In this document: positions 37,266 through 51,179 of the stretch, piece after piece
How positions within the stretch are numbered: the first letter of the stretch is position 1
Layout of the letters: each line of letters begins with the position of its first letter
Source: Pipra filicauda
Lineage: Eukaryota > Chordata > Aves > Passeriformes > Pipridae
Direction of reading: 5' to 3'
Assembly: GCF_003945595.2 (NCBI RefSeq)
Contig: NW_024104504.1
Coordinates: forward strand, 248,001-312,000
DNA length: 64,000 nt
Notes under the pieces: model-generated
Told to the model about the DNA's origin: nothing
The model's database searches: none
Seen by the model: only the letters and a program-made list of their open reading frames with translations
Made by a program: the position numbers and the translations under genes

Positions 37266-38514
37266 CCCACAAAAAGGCTGTAATTTGTATTCTTAGCTGA
37301 AGTGTCACATTGTGGATGCAGACAGTCACCTTGCAGGAAGAGCAGGAGAAAAGAAATGCAAACAGGATTTGGCAAAAAAACAACATTTGTTAACAAATAA
37401 ATAAAGATTAAATGCTTTACACATCTCTCATACAGATTTCATTCTCTGGGCACAAATGAAAAGTCAACATTTGCAAATGGAGATGGTCCAAATTCAACAA
37501 TACATGGGCAGCCAGAACAGTAGATTCTCTCCCTGAGAGGATATTGTTATTTAGACAGACTTTATGGCACACAAAGAGCAGACAGCATATCTTGATAAAT
37601 TTGCACCCATCTTCAGCATGGCAGGGAACTCATCCATCTTCATGTCCACTCAAAATACTCCTATGAAGAGTGCTATCTCATCTAATCTTATTTCCTCAAA
37701 ATTGGCATTTTTTTCCTGCCATACATTTAATTTTAGCAGGACAATCTAACATATAAAAACTCCTCAGAGTATTTAAATGAACCTTCTAAATTTGATTGGA
37801 TCACTCAATGAGACCAAAGTAAAACCAATGTTCAAATATTTGGAATAATATTATTTTCAGCATTAATCTTTTTTCATTATAGAGCTCTTCACTTTGCTGC
37901 CTAAAAAAAAGTCTTTGTTCCCAAAAGGTGATGATGGATGGTGATAATAAAATATTCATAAAGCATCCCATGGTCACAATCATTTACTATCTTTTTTCTC
38001 TCACACCTAAATATTTATGATATTTGATCAAAATATTTTGTTGAATTGATTTGCAGGCAACATGCTGAGACAGCACCACTTTTGACATGGTCACATTTTC
38101 TGATCATTAATATGCCCCAAACACAAACCTGCTGTCAGTCAAAAACAACTTGCATCTCAATTTCGAAGACTCAGTCAGTTGTTTATCATAAAATCAAATT
38201 TTGGTTAGTAATTTCTACAAACTGTGTTTGAGAAAAGGTAGGATTTAATGTGAAAAAGATATTCAAAATGAGAAAAGCTGGCAGAATGCCGTGAAACTGA
38301 GCTGAACAATATTTATTTCTACACTGCACAATGTTGTAAAATTTTTATGCAGCTGTTATATGCCTGACCATTAAGTCATGTACAGCAGAAAAAAACCCCA
38401 AAACATTCAAGTTGAATTTCACTTGATTTTTATGATTTTCAAAAGAACTCTAAATGAAGGAGTTGGTCTTCCTGATCATTTTCCATCTTACAGCAAAAGC
38501 CTGATCTTCTGACT

Positions 38515-38575
38515 TGTGATAAATACTTGTGATAAATCATATGCCTCAAGTGCATGTGATAAATACCTTGTGATG
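38515..38575 (+). repeat. Imperfect local repeat of TGTGATAAATA
   Basis: CTTGTGATAAATA, CTTGTGATAAATC, CATGTGATAAATA and a final CTTGTGAT occur within 60 bases. It is a short degenerate tandem array with one spacer. Confidence 0.65.
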
Positions 38576-38670
38576 TTATCGAACTAAAGATATTGGCTTT
38601 ATTAAGCAATTACTGAAAAAAAGCACAATTCATCAATGTATACATATAAGATGAACTGTGCTATCTATAC

Positions 38671-38792
38671 AATTATATATATATATTATATGTTTTATTT
38701 GTATATATATTACACATTTATTTTTACTTTTATACATATTATATATATGTATATATATATACATATATATATACATATATATATATGTATAT
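38671..38792. repeat. AT-rich (TA)n/(ATGTATAT)n satellite
   Basis: Repeated TATA, ATGTATAT and ACATATAT units over 120 bases, many self-complementary. The plus-strand frame across it is Tyr/Ile-rich and is a translation of the repeat. Confidence 0.85.
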
Positions 38793-41700
38793 TTATCCAT
38801 CTAATTCTTTTTTTTGTCATTTAAGAACAGAATGGAAATAATAGAGTGGTGAACATTGAATTGAATATAATCACTCACAGAATGAGTAACTTAATTGCAT
38901 TGGTCAAGTTGGGTATGGAGTCATCCTAACCTCCTTTTGTTATCAATGGAGAGAAGCATTGACACTGTTAGCTCTCTGAAAACCTAACTCACTTTCTGGA
39001 GGTGTGAGTTTCTGTGCATTGATAAATAGGGAATCCATGTATGGCAATTAGATCCAGCTCTATGTATTTAAAATGGATGTGATGAGTCTAAATCTTTGCT
39101 GCCATAGCAGAAGATAGACTAATTCACTCTGATCTCTTGAACTGAGTTTTTCCACTATAAGCAAAATGGCTCCAGCAGCCAGCGAAAATAACAGCAGACA
39201 ACTATCCAATACCCAAATGGCAGTGCATCTCATGTATACTCAGGAAAGGTGACTCTGGGAAGCCTGGAAGAGGATTACTAGAGGAAACCTGCTATAGGCA
39301 AGTTTTCTTTCAGAAAATTAATACTTCAAAATTATTCTAGTCCTTCACACTCTAAAATAGGTGGAACACCCTGAAAAGCTACAAATTATAAGACAGAGAA
39401 GACTGCAATTGTTTAGGTATGCTGAAGTCTTGAAAGTAGGACAGATCACACAATTAAAAGTCTGGAAAACATAGAACTGAGAAAAAGGGAAAATTGTTAT
39501 ATTTATGGGCCAGATTTAAGACTGTGTAAGTCACTTATTTACTGCACCATAAATTTATTTGATTTTTAAAATATGGAAAAAGATTATATTCAAACAGATG
39601 CATATCGTTTTACTTATTGTATTTCCTCTCCAGGAAACATAGGGTTAATGAAAAACATCTATTAAAATTTAGTAGTATTGTTAGTTTCTGTTAATCTTCT
39701 TTGATGGGTCATTCAGTAATCTCCCCAAATACTTCCAGTTCTTTTTTAATCCCCAAATATTGCCAATTTTCAGGTAATCTTGAAATATCATTATTAATAA
39801 TATTTAACTATTAGTTTAATATATGTTTGATAGCTTAAGAACAAGGGTTTCCTTATTCTATTGCAATTTTTTTTTACAAGAAATATTGTATTCTAATGAT
39901 ATGTAACTTTTCTTGAAAAGGACCCCACATGATTTAAAGTTGCATAAAACTCTTCTTTCAAACAAGGTTTAGAAATAGCAGCAGGCTAAGTATCCAACAG
40001 AAGTTGATGAAAAAGACTAGAGAACTACAGTCTCCAAAACATAATCTTACTGCTTTTATTATCCATCACAGAAATATGTAAAAAGAAAACCAGGACAGTA
40101 TCACACCTGGAGTTATGCTCTTTAATCACAAATAGTAGCTTTCTCCATTAAAAAAAAAGTTTTTATGGAAAAGGTTATTTTACTATAGGTGTACAACTTC
40201 ACTGTCCCACTACCTTTCCAGACTTCCAGGAATTTGGTCCCAGATTTCAGTATATCTTTTCATTACTGTAAGTTTTACTTTTTCCTCAAATCAAACAAAT
40301 GTCAGTTTTATGAGGCACTCCTGACTGGGGTTGTCAGTTTGTTTCTCTCCAGAAGTAATAAGTCTGGGCTTTAATCTGGGAAAATGTGGTTCCAAGACAC
40401 AAACTTTGGGACCGTTAGCAAATTTATAGCATAAGGCTGCCACCAAAAATGGTTAGTGTAGCTTCATTTCAAATTCTACCACTTAGTTAATATTTGTAAA
40501 CATTCAGTCTTATTTCCTAAGTATTTTTTTCCTTAGCACTAGATTAATGTCTGTAGAACAGAAAGTGTCAAACTAAACATTTTTTCCATTACTTTTGAAT
40601 TAAAAAAAAAAAAAAAGAGGAAAAACAAATTGCCTCCTTCAAGGAATAAATGGGGGGGGGAAAGACAATATCAACAGCAGTTTATCTAAGAGTAATATGA
40701 AAATGCAGATATATATACTATGGTGTTAAAAACACAATGTTAATTAGGAAAGATAATTAAGATTATTTGTGTATAAAATTATGAAATTCATTCTGTAATT
40801 AGGTTAATTACAGCTATCTGAACAAACATTAAATTTAAGTTGAAATGCATCTTTTTAATGAATCTCTCTTACTAATGCGTGTTTCTTGTCAATTCTGTGT
40901 TTTTCTATTTTCCTTCAGTGTAAGACCAAAATCAAATTTAGGTTAAACTGAATTTGTTGCAAATTTGTAGCAGATGCCTTATATATACGTGCTATTATGT
41001 AAATAAGCAGTTTAACTGACTTGAGAAGACCTTTTGAAGTACATTTCTCTTAGCTGAATTCGGACCTAATTCTGGGTACTCATTCTCCTAATTCAAGCTG
41101 CACGACTGAATAACTGAAGTCAGTGACAGAAGAAAGTGCTTAAATTAGGTACCTAGTAAGCTTGATTATATTGATTTTGTCTTCCTTTCTACAAAAAAAT
41201 GAATCCTTGATAAATATCACAGGACACAGATGTCAGAGATGTCCTTAAACTAATCCAGAGACAAAAGAACCATTTCCTAATTCTGCTTGTATAATGACAT
41301 CTCATTTAGTTAATTTTGTAAAATTTAGTTCAGTGCCAGTTGAGTTGTCAGAACTGCAGACATATTACACAGAGAATACTAGAAAGTACTCTCATTCATT
41401 ATATCTGAGCTACACAAATGGTACAGTTTCTTTTCTTTAAAAACTATGTTCATTTACATAATTTTTCAGAAGAGATATCCATAAGTCTCTTAATGAGCTT
41501 ATATAGTTTACAGTAAAACTCCCATTAAACAAATGTCCCTGAGTCAAAACACATTTTATTAAACCATGCTTGAAAGTTAATCTGTGCTGTACATAGTCAT
41601 TACATTCAATGTACTGAAAATTAATACAGAAGAAACGTCTGTATGCACCAAATAATTTTTGTTAGCCACAAAATCTTATTCTAATGCTTGGCAAGAGCTT

Positions 41701-41802
41701 AAGCTTCCAGGCTTTCAAATCTTACCTGGAAGACTGCAAAAAAATATCTTTGTGATTATAAAGAGGTGTAGCACTAAATCTGATGAGAAACTTGTTTAAA
41801 CA

Positions 41803-42288
41803 TGTCTTAAACTGGCTTTTTGTGGTCTCTTTGCAAACACGTGTTTCTTCTTCCCAACACCCCCCACGACAAGTGTTATCTCCCATGCAGGAATGTCCTG
41901 GGAAGGTGTCCTGAGGTGTTTCCCACTGGACCTTGCTAACCCCTTCCTGTGATTGGGTGTTCCTGTAAGCCCCTTGAGACTTCTAATTGGTTAACCTGTG
42001 ATTCTCCCTAACCCTATAAATGTAACAACCCCCAACAATAAACTCTCTCTTGCCTCCTCTCCACGCCCGGTGTGCTGTCTCTGTACCAGCCATGGGGCCA
42101 CGTGCGTGGGGGGAGGGGAGGGCACCTCTCCCCTCCAGGCTCGGGGCCTGAAAAACCCTGTCGCTGGAGTTCCCTTTCCCCGTCCTTCAAGACGTCGGAA
42201 TGGTTCTTCAGATGGAGAAGGAACTAGAACTGGGCTCCCCCATGTTGTGGGTGGGGAAGGGGATCCAGAAAGAGGAAATCAAATAACA
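41803..42288 (+). mobile_element. LTR-like retroviral element inside PCDH9 intron, antisense to the gene
   Basis: A GC- and CpG-rich island in AT-rich intron with LTR promoter order on the plus strand: two inverted CCAAT boxes (ATTGG at 41952-41956 and 41986-41990), TATAAA (42015-42020), AATAAA (42037-42042), a CT-rich R/U5 with GTGTGCTGTCTCTGT, then GC-rich sequence. The right end is placed at CAAATAACA (42288). The left end is either TGTCTTAAAC (41803), where the flanks TTTAAACA and TTTAACA could be a decayed target duplication, or TGTTATCT (41874), which pairs better as an inverted repeat with AAATAACA but has no matching flanks. No gag, pol or env was seen. The 138-codon plus-strand frame here (41998-42414) crosses the LTR and is not a gene. 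Family not identified. Confidence 0.65.
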
Positions 42289-43078
42289 TTTAACATGAAT
42301 AGTGAGTTGACATTTAATGGAGGCCGAAAACTTTCTTGTGTCTTTTTTCTATTTAATGAAAAATCTCAGCAAACCAAGCCTTCCAAAGTATTATCAAATA
42401 TCTTTTATTTTTAAATAGATTTAAATAGATTAATTGAGATGCTCAAAGAAGAATTGTTGCTATGAGCACACATCATGAAGATTTACACATGCAACAGGCT
42501 CTTTACATTCTGCTTTATGACTGTACACAGTCTGGTTTCTCAAATAGTAAAAAAAATCATTGGAAGGTTGGGAAATTTCGTTAATGTGTAAAACAATTTT
42601 TGGGAAGGATTATGCCAAGCAAAACTGTTGTTTTGCTTTCCTTAAACCATTGGTTTAATAATAGTAAAAGACAAAATTTAAGACTTGCTTGTGCTCTTAG
42701 AATTAATTTTATTGTTACAAAATGTGTCTAGAAGCTTCTATTCCTCGCCCAGGCACATAAGAATCTGACAATTCCTATAACATCACAGTTGTGAATACTT
42801 GGCAGTACAATGGACTTCTTTTTTTCTGGGTTCCAGTTTGAGACCTGAAGGTAAACTGTTTTTATTTTCCATATGGTAATAATAAAGAAAAAATAATAAA
42901 AAATGCATGCTTAATGTAATTTTGGACTCAACAAGATATGTTATAGGCTCACCAGTTTCAAGCTTCTGAAAATAATGGACAGTACAAACAGATTTGTGTT
43001 TACTGAACTTGTTGTAGAACTGAAAACTTATGAAGCAGATAAACAACCTGAGAGAAATAATATATTTCTCTTCTTGTA

Positions 43079-43081
<3 letters not shown>

Positions 43082-43113
<32 letters not shown>

Positions 43114-43115
43114 AA
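43082..43115 (+). repeat. Poly-A tract
   Basis: A homopolymer of about 34 bases with one G interruption. It could be a retroposon tail, but nothing recognisable precedes it. Confidence 0.85.
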
Positions 43116-44194
43116 GATAATTTACCAAAATATGAAAAGTAGATGAAGAATTCCAGTTGTTGGATTCAGCTCACTTAGCATTTCCATTCACCTCCCTGAC
43201 AGGAACGGAGGTCCAGATGTTAATTACCATTTATAGAATGTCTTGTCAAAACACCTAAGAATTATTGTTCCGTTAATGACTTTGTCCTGCGCTTGAGTTC
43301 AATGACTGATTTGAGACAAAGAATACCGAAAAGGATCACTGACATTTGGTTAGGACACCCTGTCTTTCCCTGCAAACACTATCAAGTAATGCATGGCCTT
43401 GTGCCAACAATTTAGCTTTAGAAAAGGAACTATTATAAAACTGTAGTCATGAGGGAATTAACAGTTACTTTTAAGAAGATTATTACTCCTATATCAAGTG
43501 AGTTAATTTATTAATGTCAACTTCAGAGACAGCAAGTAAGTTAAAAACAATGCCAAATGCTTAAAAGCGCGATGACCTGAGATGCCAGAATACTTTACTG
43601 ATAGAAAAATGGATGCATTTCAGGCCAATTTATTCGATGGGATAACAGAAGCAGGCAGCTATTTCTCCACACGTTCATTGGTCACATACCCCTTCTTCTT
43701 TGAAATAAGTTGGAGTTTTGCTACCATCTTCATTGGGTGTAAAACTTGGTCTTTTGTCTCTATAGAACACCAAAGGAATTTTACAGGTAAGTCTGATTTA
43801 GGAAGGCATGCACTAAAGGAAACAGACCAATTCCCTTGTGACCTACAAGTCATTCCTTTAGTATTTAGCTTCCCTACATACCACACCAATTCCTCCTTTA
43901 CAAGTTCAGGACACAGTTCTGCTTACTCTCTTTTTTTGACATGTTTTCAACTTGGTTCTCATCAGTATTCCTGTTTTATTTTCTCAAAAAAATATTTCCT
44001 CCCACCATCTTCTCAGCTGCCCGGATGATAAATCCTTCTCTTACACATTTATATCACTGACTTTAGTTACCAGATTTCACTTAAAATGAGTGATGTGGCT
44101 TCTTTTTGTAACTTACTTAGGTATAAAACTTAGGGTTACTTAAACACACAGTCCTAAGTAAGGTAGGATTCATTCCAGCCTAGGATTCAGCTCT

Positions 44195-44346
44195 AGAGAC
44201 AGTCATCTGGAAGTATTCAAGAGGTGTCTGGATGCAACATTTGGGGATATGGCTTAGGGGTGATTATGGTGATGCTGGGTTGATGGTTGGACCAGACGAT
44301 CTTGAAGGTCTCTTCCAACCTTGATGATTCTGCAGTTCTGTGATCT
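44195..44346 (+). mobile_element. CR1 LINE 3' end fragment
   Basis: About 150 bases of CR1 3' terminal sequence on the plus strand, including GTGATGCTGGGTTGATGGTT, GGACCAGACGATCTTGAAGG and TCTCTTCCAACCTTGATGAT, ending in ATTCTGCAGTTCTGTGAT, a degenerate form of the CR1 terminal octamer repeats. Extreme 5' truncation is typical for CR1. It is moderately diverged. Confidence 0.85.
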
Positions 44347-44828
44347 AAGGTGATTATGCACAGAGAAGATTTCTTGTATATTTACAGCTTAAAAGCTTAA
44401 GTTGATGAAGTGCTACAGGGAAGAAAAGTATAGGACTGAGATTCAGATTCAAATTTTAGATGTCTACAATGTATATACCTACATGGCAACCATAGATACA
44501 TGTATTTTCTAATTTCTCTTTTAGATTAACAGACATCCTGTCAAACCTGTCAACTGGCCTAGTCAATAAAATGTAATAATTCACCAAACCAAATACACAG
44601 AAGTGAATTTGAACAGCTCTTTAGATTATACTAACTGCTGCAACAAACCACTGATTTTTTCACTTGCAAAATTAAGCCCATTGAAGTAATTTGTTTTTCC
44701 CAAGCTCGGCTACTTGTGAGTGGATCCCATCTGGACAGAACAGAGCCCCTGCACTTGCAAGACTTTCAGATAGTCTCAAAGTACATGCTGAAGAGTTTCA
44801 GGACAATTTCTCTAGAGAAAGTTTTGTT

Positions 44829-44850
44829 GTTTTTTTTTTTTTTTTTTTTT
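44829..44850 (+). repeat. Poly-T tract
   Basis: Uninterrupted T homopolymer of about 22 bases, simple repeat. Confidence 0.9.
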
Positions 44851-47194
44851 GCATTGTGACACAAAAAAATAGAATGGAATTTCATAGAAGTAGTAGGGAC
44901 ATCATTCACATTTACAGTATTGCATGTCTCTCACCACAGCAGTAATTAAGGGACCAAAGCTGTAGTGGTAGGACAGTGGGCTGGGCCAGCAAAACTGAAA
45001 AACAAATGATTGAAACTTCCACTAATGCTAATGGCCTTTTTGAGTGCAAGGTGAGATGACAAACCCTTCAAAAAAGTTTGAAAAGATTGATTACGTTGTA
45101 ATTTGTGTTTGGTCCCCCATTCAGGCATGAAGTACTAGCAGCATTCCTGTTTATAATGGAAAATTTTATTCCCTGCTGTGGGGAGAAAAATAGCACTGAA
45201 AGCAGAAAACACCTGGCAGAAATTTTGAATACGAAACTTTTTACTAAGCACTGCATTTTTTTTTTCTTTGTTAATTAATCTATTTCACAGTCTCTGGTAA
45301 TCACTTTGCAGCTTATCAGTAGTCTGACTTTCAAAGGAACTTTATGCTCTGTCAGTTTCTATACTCCTGTTGTCAAAGAACATGGGAATGACATAAACAC
45401 CTTGGTAATTTGTCCACTGCTGTCTCGCACATCCCTTTCCTGGAAGGCAGTAACATTAAAAACATTCTTTGTTCTAATGGTTATGCATTGACAGTGGGTC
45501 TATATTAGTTTTCTAAGTAAACCTTCAGGGTTCTACTATTTTACAGCTAAAAGTGGAGGTAGTAAGATCTCCTTGTTGACAAGGCTGATGACTGCAGCAC
45601 TTGGTTGCACAAATGCCCACCTCAGCACAGCCTGCAGCAGTCACAGCACCAACTAGAAATATTGCTTAAATTCATGCTAATTCTGTTGTGTATCACCTAA
45701 GATTCCCTGTACTTTTGTCTGGTACCTGCTGTTTACTGGGGAGGCATTTACTACAGAAAAATGGGTACAATTAATCAGAGGAAAAATCCAAAATCAACAC
45801 CAACCCATTTTATAAATAAGTGAAGTATGAGATGTGTGCTACCTGACTGGGATGTCATAAATGTACAGCCAAAATTAAAGAGGAGAAAAGTGAGCACAAG
45901 ATGACACAAATCTATAAGAATTGATCCGAAGAAATTAAACAGAATTAAAAAGGAAAATATAACACCATGACAACTGATAAACAGGAAGATCTGCCACATA
46001 TACTTTAAGAATGGTAGATAATGTGAGATTATCATGGTAACCTACTTCATATTTTAGAAGCAAAGAAAATTGAGTAAATCTCATCTCTCTGGACTTCAGT
46101 AAAGCATGTGCCACATAGTAAATTATTTTAGTTTAGCAAAAAAATAGGCTAATAGAACCTGTAGGTTAATTCAATGAGTGAATAGATGGTGCTGAAAGGA
46201 AAAGTACGGAGCTGGAGAGAGGTGCCACACAATTCAATATCAGAACTAATCCTGAATTATATTTTTAGTAATGACCTTAATATAAATATAGGTAAAGGGT
46301 TGATGCAATGTACTTCTACATAATACTGGAAAGTACTTTAATGAAGACCAAGTTATCAAAAGAACTACAGGAAGAAAAAAAAAGGGAGTATTTCTTGTCA
46401 GACAAGGCTAGGAGATTTTAGCTTTCTTTGTTTAGGAGACTAAAACCAGAGAAAAAGGTGAAGATCATTGGGAAACAAACAGAGACATCACATGATTTTG
46501 TAAACTAAGAGACAGTGTTGTCATGGGAATAAATCTGATGACATCCTGTCTATTATAACAGACAACTGGACCCCTTCCCAATATTTAGATTCTTATATTA
46601 GCAAAGATTCCACAAGAAAAACAGCAGACTTATTTTTATTGTGCATATTAGTGGAAGTCTATAGTCTTATATTTCCTTTCTTAATGTCTAACTACAGTCA
46701 AGGTAGCTAATGTACAATAGAAGTTTGCAGTGTAATAAATTATTAAGACACTATAGTCAAAATGTACTGTTTCTAATACAAGATAGATAAAGGGATTTAT
46801 AATTCCTTACAGAGAAAATATGCAGAATTAAGGATATAAACTGTTAGCAAGAAGGTGGGATTTTTCAGTATGAATGCTTTCAAAAAATCTAATCTAGTAA
46901 AAGGTACTAGAATTAGGAATGATCTGATGAAATACTGCCAAAGGTATTTGAAGAATACCTTTCAGCTAATCATCTAGATTCTTTAAACAGGTCCTTTTAC
47001 AATGTGATTCATCTGAACTCTTTTAGGTTTTACTTTACAATGAGATGAATTTTGCCCTGAAAGTGTCTACTTCTCCCTACTGATTACTAAATTACACAAA
47101 GTGCCTAGATCAGGTGTATATGTGGCATCCTTAGCTTCTACAGACAAAGCAACAGAAGACAGATTTTTCCAAATATCTACTAAATCAAAGACAA

Positions 47195-47300
47195 TGTGTG
47201 TGACCTTAGCTATGTCATTTAGTTCCTCTATGTCTTTACTGCTCATCTATAAAATGAGGATAATAGAATTTCCATACCTTACTGGGCAATGCAGTGGGTT
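47195..47300 (+). repeat. MIR SINE relic
   Basis: The clearest MIR-like copy in the window: GTGTGACCTTAGCTATGTCA, then TTTAGTTCCTCTATGTC, then CTCATCTATAAAATGAGGAT, then AATAGAATTTCCATACCTTA, matching the MIR core in order and spacing. The retained 'gtgtgacctt...gtcattta' and 'catctataaaatgaggataat' words make chance unlikely. Confidence 0.75.
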
Positions 47301-47829
47301 TACACGACTCTCTAATACCATTGCAATGGATGCCCTGTAAGTACTTAGGCCTCTTCTGGACTGCTAAATGAGGAAGGCAAGAAGAAAAGACAGTAAAACG
47401 TGCAAACTAATTTATCTTCAGAGAGACACATTAGACACCTCCCTGAAGCAAAGAACCATTGAAGGATGGGGTTCCTGTAATGCAGGCTATGATTAATCAC
47501 AACAATAAGAGGGATGTTTTTGAAAGAGGGGATATCCCTCCCTCCTGAATAAGAGAATTCACACGGGATATGTTTTTCTCTTTTGTCACAAGCTATTCTA
47601 TTTGTCTAACGACTCAAGTAAACAATTGCTGCATCAACAAAGAGTCCTTTTTATTTATTGCCCACTGATACATGATACATCCTTTTAAATATTCCATATC
47701 CTGTTTTAAGACATCTTCCAGGGTAATGTTTGCCAACATTCAAATATTTAATTTGAAAAATTCATTGCAACACATTCATAGTATAGCACTGTGACTCATG
47801 ACAAGATACATGCTTGTTTCATATATGCA

Positions 47830-47915
47830 AAGGCTGATTTTAATCTTGTTTACACCAATACCAATTGACTTCAGCTGAATTACTTCTAATTTACCCTAGA
47901 ATTGCTGCCAGAATC
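47830..47915 (+). repeat. Possible relic of an ancient palindromic repeat
   Basis: GTTTACACCAATACCAATTG, ACTTCAGCTGAATTACTTCT and AATTTACCC followed by CCAGAATCAT resemble the 'ttacaccagtgtaaat...gacttcaatggagttac...atttacacc...cagaatc' pattern of an old palindromic repeat common in reptile and bird DNA. The match is loose and the family is not named. Confidence 0.35.
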
Positions 47916-50805
47916 ATCCTTGTATTTCAGCCAGAGCATACAGGAAAGTGCCTTTTTATTGTAAGGATAAATTGGCATTCATCCAAAATTCCCTGGGAGA
48001 AAGGGTTTTTTAACCACATTGATTTAGAGAAACATAGAGACCTTATTTATTTAAAATCAAGGATATGAATATTTTAACAGCAGCAGCAGCCATAAAGAGA
48101 AGGCAAGCATTCAACGTTGCTGCAAATAAAAAAAAAATCTCCTGTTAGGTTGTCTAGAGCTAATGGATGATGATAGAATTTGGAGAGTGCAGAGAAAGAG
48201 GCACAAAGAAGTACTTGTCAATGGCAAGAACAACAGCCCTATATTTACAATCCAATGTTTAAAGCCAAAATAGACATTCTTTTCTCTGCTTGATCTCAGG
48301 AAAAGTTATCTGCAGCTCACAGGCCCGAATCTGAGGCTTCTTATGTCATTCATAAGTACTGAGATAACTGTGCTAGAGATGACAGACTAGTAACCCCTCT
48401 AGCAAGCCAGACCAGTGGGGGGGTGTCATGTTTTCTGTATCTGGGCTGAAAGCACTCTTCCTACTCAGAAGTGCTCTCTTTTGTTCTCCCATAGTGCCTG
48501 AAATTCATTCTCAAGAGATACGAAAAGTTGAAATTCATCTCATAGAAAAAAGTTGTCTTCCATTTCCATAGGAACAAAGAATCACAAAATGAATGTAAAT
48601 AATTTTCTCTTTTTTTTTACTCTCGAAAAAGAACTGCTCACAGACATCATAAACCAAATCCCCAGCTATATAACCTGTTACAGCAGCACTAAAGTTAGAG
48701 GGTGCCACCCCTAGTATCTGTCTCTGTGAGACATAAGAATAAGCCAATACTATTCAATGTCAGCCACATCAAAAACAATAAAATGAGATCAGATTACTTG
48801 TAAATATACATTTCCAACATACATTATTGCCAAATAGACAACTGTCAGGACAAGAAACAAAAAATTATGACTTACTGACCTGTTGTATTTTAATTGAAAA
48901 ATTGTCTTTCACTCAGAAGATTTGCACAGCATTTTACTTGCTACAATAAATTGCAATCCTAAATAAAATACAGTAAGTAGAGAAATCTTATAGATTAAAG
49001 AGACAGAGAAATTTGGGAGACCAAGCTCAAATATCCAGACATGTCAAACTACATTATTCAAACCATACCTTGGTAGATAAAAATCAGAGCTCCTAATCTT
49101 AAAAACCAGTAACATTACCAATTGAAAGGTACTACTTTACTTCAGTTTGACAATTCTCTTATCTAAACGCAAAATTTTCATGAAAGCAAACTTATTCTTA
49201 AAACAGTGAAAATAGCAAGCTTTCACAGTTTAATTTACAGTGAGCAATCTAAGAGAATGTACTAGTAATGGCTTTCATTTACAACTGCAAAGATCATTCA
49301 AATCTGAATTGGCAAGATCTTAATATACAATTTCTACTTTTAAAATAATGCCTATGCTACTTGCAGATTTACATGGTCTTAAGAAGCCTCTGTTCTACTC
49401 CATTAAACCCATAAGCTTTCTTATCAGGCTTCCTTTCAGGAACTCTCAGAATATTTTTAAAACCCACTTTCTTGTCCTGAAGTTCCCCTTCTGACCTTCT
49501 CTGTTGATACCACAAACAAATAATATGAGCAAATAATAAGCAGCAAGTACATTCACAGCCCAACACCAGTCAGAAGAGGAACTATGCAGGCACAGTGGTG
49601 CCCACATGTAACTTGAACCGTGAGCATGTGGACCTGAGACCAGAACCCTTCACATGATCTCCCTTACGGGACTTCTCTACTGCAGAATGGTTTGAACAAA
49701 GAGAGAACTACAATGACTCTCTCGATGGTGGATTTTCATGTGGTTTCACAGAGCATATTGCTTCTGATTAAGGTCTGCTTAAGCTTTGGAAACCCTGTAG
49801 AAGAGGGACAGATGTTTTGAAGACTAAACGTCTTCTGTCTCTAAAAGACTTCTGAGCTGTCATCCCAGAGCCCAGACACAACTTCCCTTGTAATGTAAGC
49901 ACTTTACTACTTGAGGTGCTTGTTCAAGGAGACAGTGACAAACATTGATGACTTTGCTAACTATTTCCCCTCTCAAGCATCCTATTCTTGGATCACTGAG
50001 AAAGCAGTAAGGGGAAAAGTGACTTCTACCCAGTTCACACAACAGAGATATTATTGAATTTAGAAGTGATACAAGCTTTTAGTGACTAGCTTACAGCAGA
50101 ACAAAGTAAACAGAATAAAAGACAAAAGACACAGGAGCCCTCGTAATCTTTAGAAGTTCTGGCAAAGCTACTCTGTGAACATAGTTAAGGAGCACCTGAG
50201 ATAAAAGCAACAAAAGTGTCTTTCAGCTCTGATAATGGGGACCCTGTTTCTTAGGCACAGCCATGCAGTAAGCCTATCGGATCTCTCTCTGTGTTCACAC
50301 ATCATTCCTGAACTCCAGATATATAAACTCTGTCAGATGGATCCCCTAAGGGGCAAGTAATTCTTTTTTCTTTTGTCTTTGCAATCGAAAGGATTTGCTT
50401 CGCTTTTACCTTTTCTTAAGTTTTGTAATATTTACACAACATTCATCTTCCTTAATTATTCCTTTAAAATTTTTATAGAATATTTAATTGGAATTTGATC
50501 CAGATAATTTGATTTGCAGGTAATTTACTGAACCACTCACCTTCTAACTCGGGACAAAACAACAGAATAAAAAACAACAGATGAACAAAACCCCCATACA
50601 TCTTTTAATGTTCTCCCAGTCTAACAACATCTATTAATTCTTTTTTCATTTCAAAATGTAGAAATAACTGAAATGTTCTAGTCCCAATGAATGAAATAAA
50701 ATAGAGAACCTGATGTATTAATAAATTACCTTTCTTTATGGTTTTATCTTTGTCTACATGAGGAAGCATTTAAAAACATAGCCACACACAACACTATTGA
50801 ATTAA

Positions 50806-50843
50806 ACATAACTGTAAACTGTAAACTGTAAACATAACTGTAA
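50806..50843 (+). repeat. Short tandem of ACTGTAA(AC)
   Basis: ACTGTAA occurs four times, three of them as adjacent CTGTAAA units and the last after ACAT; small microsatellite-like array. Confidence 0.75.
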
Positions 50844-51179
50844 GGAATAATTAAAAAAAAAAAAAGTTCTACTAGGCTAATTTCCAGACCATAGTCCCAG
50901 ATAAGCTTTTGGGAGATCAAAAATGCAAATTATTATTTTCAAATACAAAATTCAAGACACTCCATTCCACTCTTCAGAGTATACATTTTATGTGTGATCA
51001 ATATTAAAAAAAAATCAGATCATAGCTAAATGTGCCAAATGTGTCACCCAAATCATTCATTAATGGTAAGCTGATTAACACAACATATTTTATTTCAGGG
51101 TGAAATTCAAAGCCTGTTACAGCAAAACAATTTAGTCTTACAGGATTGTATTGAGCCCTGTTATGCTTGACCATGCTAA

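Noticed and set aside
38515..38575. CRISPR-like spaced repeats
   Set aside because: Repeat units are degenerate and spacing is irregular; the host is a vertebrate, so a local slippage array is the sensible reading.
41998..42414. 138-codon plus-strand open frame
   Set aside because: It starts at the LTR TATA/polyadenylation region and crosses GC-rich LTR sequence into flank; no retroviral protein motif is present.
43582..44028. 148-codon plus-strand open frame, the longest non-PCDH9 frame
   Set aside because: It has no domain, repeat or splice-site context, lies in intron antisense to PCDH9 and has the composition of chance sequence.
48080..48092. CAG trinucleotide repeat
   Set aside because: Only four units, non-coding, and within the normal background for short repeats.
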